From Roseateles terrae (lineage in GTDB: Bacteria; Pseudomonadota; Gammaproteobacteria; Burkholderiales; Burkholderiaceae_C), in the NCBI RefSeq assembly GCF_014192155.1, contig NZ_JACHXO010000001.1:770069-834068 (forward strand): a stretch of DNA of 64,000 nucleotides, given 5' to 3'. The first letter of the stretch is position 1; each line of letters starts with the position of its first letter. Of this stretch, positions 62,141 to 64,000 are shown in pieces. Position numbers and translations under genes: made by a program. Below the pieces are notes generated by a model. That model was not told the DNA's origin and ran no database searches. It saw nothing but the letters and a program-made list of their open reading frames with translations.

Positions 62141-63994
62141 TCAGCGCGTCGCCGGCTGAGACGCCGTGTGGCTGATGTCCGGCGACAGCTTGATGAGGCC
62201 ACGCACCGGTGGCGGCTGGAAGAAGTCCTCACCAGCCCAGGCCGGGACCGGAATGTCGGACCCCGCCACCGCACGGAAGCTGTCTGCACTGTGGATGTCA
62301 CCCTTGCCCTGATACCGGGCCACTTGCGGGTAGGGATAAACCGGTCGGGTGCGCTGCACCACCGGGCCAGACCTTGCAAGGTCCAGCACTCCGGAAGGCG
62401 GCTCTTGCGGCGCGCCGTCCGGAGGTCCGGAAGGAGGTCCGGATACCGTGGGCCCAGAGGGGCCGGCCATCGGTGGCGCCGGGCGGGCTTCGGGTTGTCC
62501 AAAGCCATTGCCACGCTGCCGCGGCTCCGGCGTGCGAGTCAGCACCGCGTCCGGTGCAATGCCGCGCTCGACCCAGGCCATCATCGGGGTCAGCAGATCG
62601 ATCGCGCTGGGGCCCTCACCGCCGGAGCAGTGATAGACCCCCGGCAGCAGATACAGGCGCTCAAACGCCCGGGCCGCGCCCTCCCCCATGCGCTTGCGCA
62701 CGGCCTGGTGATAGGCAATGCTGTTCAGGGGCGAGATGTGCGGGTCCGACCAGCCATGCCAGATCACCAGCTTGCCGCCCCGTGCGGCAAAGCGCGAGAG
62801 GTCAGGATCCGTCGCATCCATCAGCGGATGGCGTGCGCGGAGCTGATCCAAGGTGGCACGGTCAAATCGCAGATCCGCCAGCTTGAAATCCGCCGGCGGG
62901 TCCGTCTCGAAAACCAGATGCTTCAGCGCCTGCATCGCAATGCGCTCACTGAAAATCGGGGACTGTGCATCCGCCGGGACGAACACGCCAGCCCAGCCCA
63001 GTTCGGAGCCAGGCTGTGGTCCACCCGCCGTCAGCCGCTCCCCGGTCTGCGGGTCGCGCGGCCCTTCATACAGCTGGCGGGCTGCGTCAACTTCCCGACG
63101 GCTCAGGCATTCCGGCCCCGGCGCGTCGCCATCTCCCGGGCAGGCAACGGTGGCCGGATCGAACTTGCACAAACGCGGATCGCTGATCAAGCCGTCCACC
63201 ACGCCATCCAGCGCGTCGCATTGCTTCAGCACCGCCTGATGCAGCACCGGCAGGCGCGCCGCGGTAAGGATGGCGCCGCCGTCCGGCGCCGTGTTCGCGC
63301 GGGCCTGCCAGCCGTGATAGAGGCTGTTCTGCACCTGGAAGTTCAGCGCCGCCGCTCCTGCGAGGATGCCGTCGAAGTCCTCCGGATGGCGCTGGGCTTC
63401 GATCAAGGCTTCGCGCCCACCGTCGGAGCAGCCGCTGAAATAGGCAAAGCGCTGCGGCCGTCCATAAAACCGCTGGATCAGCCGCTTGGCTGCCACCGCC
63501 GTCAAGTGCACCGCACGATGGGCGAAATCTTCCCGCTGGGCCGCATTCCGGCCAAAGCTGCCGTCGTTGTCCTGATGTCCCATGTCGGTGGCGGCCAGCG
63601 CAAAGCCGCCCTGCTTCAGGTCCAGGCAGCCGTCTGCCGCGCCGACCTCCATGCCGATGCGTCCACACAGGCCGCCACAACCGACCTGCAGATAACGCTG
63701 GGTCCAGCTGCCCAGCGGCAGTTCCACACGGAACTGGATGCTGGGCGCCAGCAGGCCTTCCACAATGCAGGCAGGAAGCCCCTGGCTGGTCGCTTTGCTC
63801 GTCTTCAGCACCCGGCTGCCGGCGCCGCCGATGTCCACGAGGGACGTACTGCCCAGCGCCGAGCAATCCGCGATGGGCGTGATGATCGGCAAGGCTTGGC
63901 CCTGCGCCACCGGCCGCTCTGCTGCCACCGCGAGGGAGGGCATGGCTGCCATCAGCACGAAGGCAGCCCATGCCATCAGCGCCCACCAGAGCAA
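62141..63994 (-). CDS. Tannase/feruloyl esterase family protein
   Basis: At least 617 residues; the frame is open to the window edge, and the only upstream start inside the window is a TTG at 63994, so the true start may lie outside. An ATG at 63976 would also give a signal peptide (A-A-F-V-L-M-A-A-M-P-S-L-A-V-A). The catalytic Ser is in F-S-G-C-S-D-G-G-R-E near 190, the Asp in H-G-W-S-D-P-H-I-S-P, the His in P-G-V-Y-H-C-S-G-G. Paired Cys around the Ser and His are typical of the family. It hydrolyses ester bonds in plant phenolics. The C-terminal ~110 residues are Pro-rich, then a second short conserved region. Its plant-polymer role fits the galactan locus. Confidence 0.88.
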   Translation of the reverse strand: MLWWALMAWAAFVLMAAMPSLAVAAERPVAQGQALPIITPIADCSALGSTSLVDIGGAGSRVLKTSKATSQGLPACIVEGLLAPSIQFRVELPLGSWTQRYLQVGCGGLCGRIGMEVGAADGCLDLKQGGFALAATDMGHQDNDGSFGRNAAQREDFAHRAVHLTAVAAKRLIQRFYGRPQRFAYFSGCSDGGREALIEAQRHPEDFDGILAGAAALNFQVQNSLYHGWQARANTAPDGGAILTAARLPVLHQAVLKQCDALDGVVDGLISDPRLCKFDPATVACPGDGDAPGPECLSRREVDAARQLYEGPRDPQTGERLTAGGPQPGSELGWAGVFVPADAQSPIFSERIAMQALKHLVFETDPPADFKLADLRFDRATLDQLRARHPLMDATDPDLSRFAARGGKLVIWHGWSDPHISPLNSIAYHQAVRKRMGEGAARAFERLYLLPGVYHCSGGEGPSAIDLLTPMMAWVERGIAPDAVLTRTPEPRQRGNGFGQPEARPAPPMAGPSGPTVSGPPSGPPDGAPQEPPSGVLDLARSGPVVQRTRPVYPYPQVARYQGKGDIHSADSFRAVAGSDIPVPAWAGEDFFQPPPVRGLIKLSPDISHTASQPATR

Positions 63995-64000
63995 CGCCCG

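Overview
The window is high-GC DNA (about two thirds G+C by eye) with dense, often overlapping genes. The families present (a complete-looking type VI secretion core, a DUF4148 protein, MalEFGK-type sugar import, HprRS/HiuH-like genes, DUF3309) suggest a Betaproteobacterium of the order Burkholderiales, probably near Roseateles/Mitsuaria. That placement is inference from gene content. I see no rRNA, tRNA, CRISPR array, insertion sequence or prophage.

Layout. (1) 1-18779, minus strand: a type VI secretion (T6SS) block in the order tssA, tssB, tssC, hcp, a second hcp, tagJ, tssE, tssF, tssG, clpV/tssH, an unknown 160-residue protein, vgrG. It is followed by a membrane Ser/Thr kinase with a C-terminal HAMP domain, a polysaccharide-deacetylase lipoprotein and a truncated lipoprotein. 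The membrane-complex genes tssJKLM are not in the window. (2) 19028-21578, minus strand: a LuxR-type response regulator and a hybrid histidine kinase lie directly upstream of tssA. (3) 22063-44159: a galactan/galactoside utilisation locus. A secreted GH53 galactanase and a TonB-dependent receptor form one unit. A leftward operon holds GH35 beta-galactosidase, MalK/E/F/G-like importer, aldose 1-epimerase and a broken second GH53. A rightward operon holds GH42 beta-galactosidase, galT, galK and a LacI-type regulator. Three near-identical palindromes (22063, 38376, 38628) sit at the three transcription starts and tie the locus into one inferred regulon. A GH19 chitinase with a small lipoprotein is inserted within this region (26537-28886). 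(4) 44177-49526: Dps plus a UBP zinc-finger protein, a modular GH18 chitinase, a DUF4148 protein and an orphan sensor kinase. (5) 49635-53086: a FabG4-type reductase convergent with a two-gene RNA repair cassette (ATP-dependent RNA ligase and an HD-Pnk end-healing enzyme). (6) 53437-56716: an HprRS-like two-component system divergent from a GlcG/HbpS-like protein and periplasmic 5-hydroxyisourate hydrolase. (7) 56823-60253: a DUF3309 micropeptide, a RecQ-family helicase with an unusual C-terminal domain, and an FAD oxidoreductase. (8) 60370-62096: an XRE/ImmA-type protein plus PIN-domain protein, a likely toxin-antitoxin unit with its own inverted-repeat operator. (9) 62141-end: a tannase/feruloyl-esterase family protein.

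How the galactan locus should work (inference from families): the GH53 enzyme cuts beta-1,4-galactan outside the cytoplasm, the TonB receptor takes oligomers across the outer membrane, the MalEFGK-like importer moves them inward, and GH35/GH42 release galactose. GalM, GalK and GalT feed galactose into the Leloir pathway, and the LacI protein represses until inducer is present. The strongest candidates for less-described biology are the RNA ligase/HD-Pnk pair, the T6SS-linked HAMP-tailed kinase with its deacetylase partner, and the XRE-ImmA/PIN unit.
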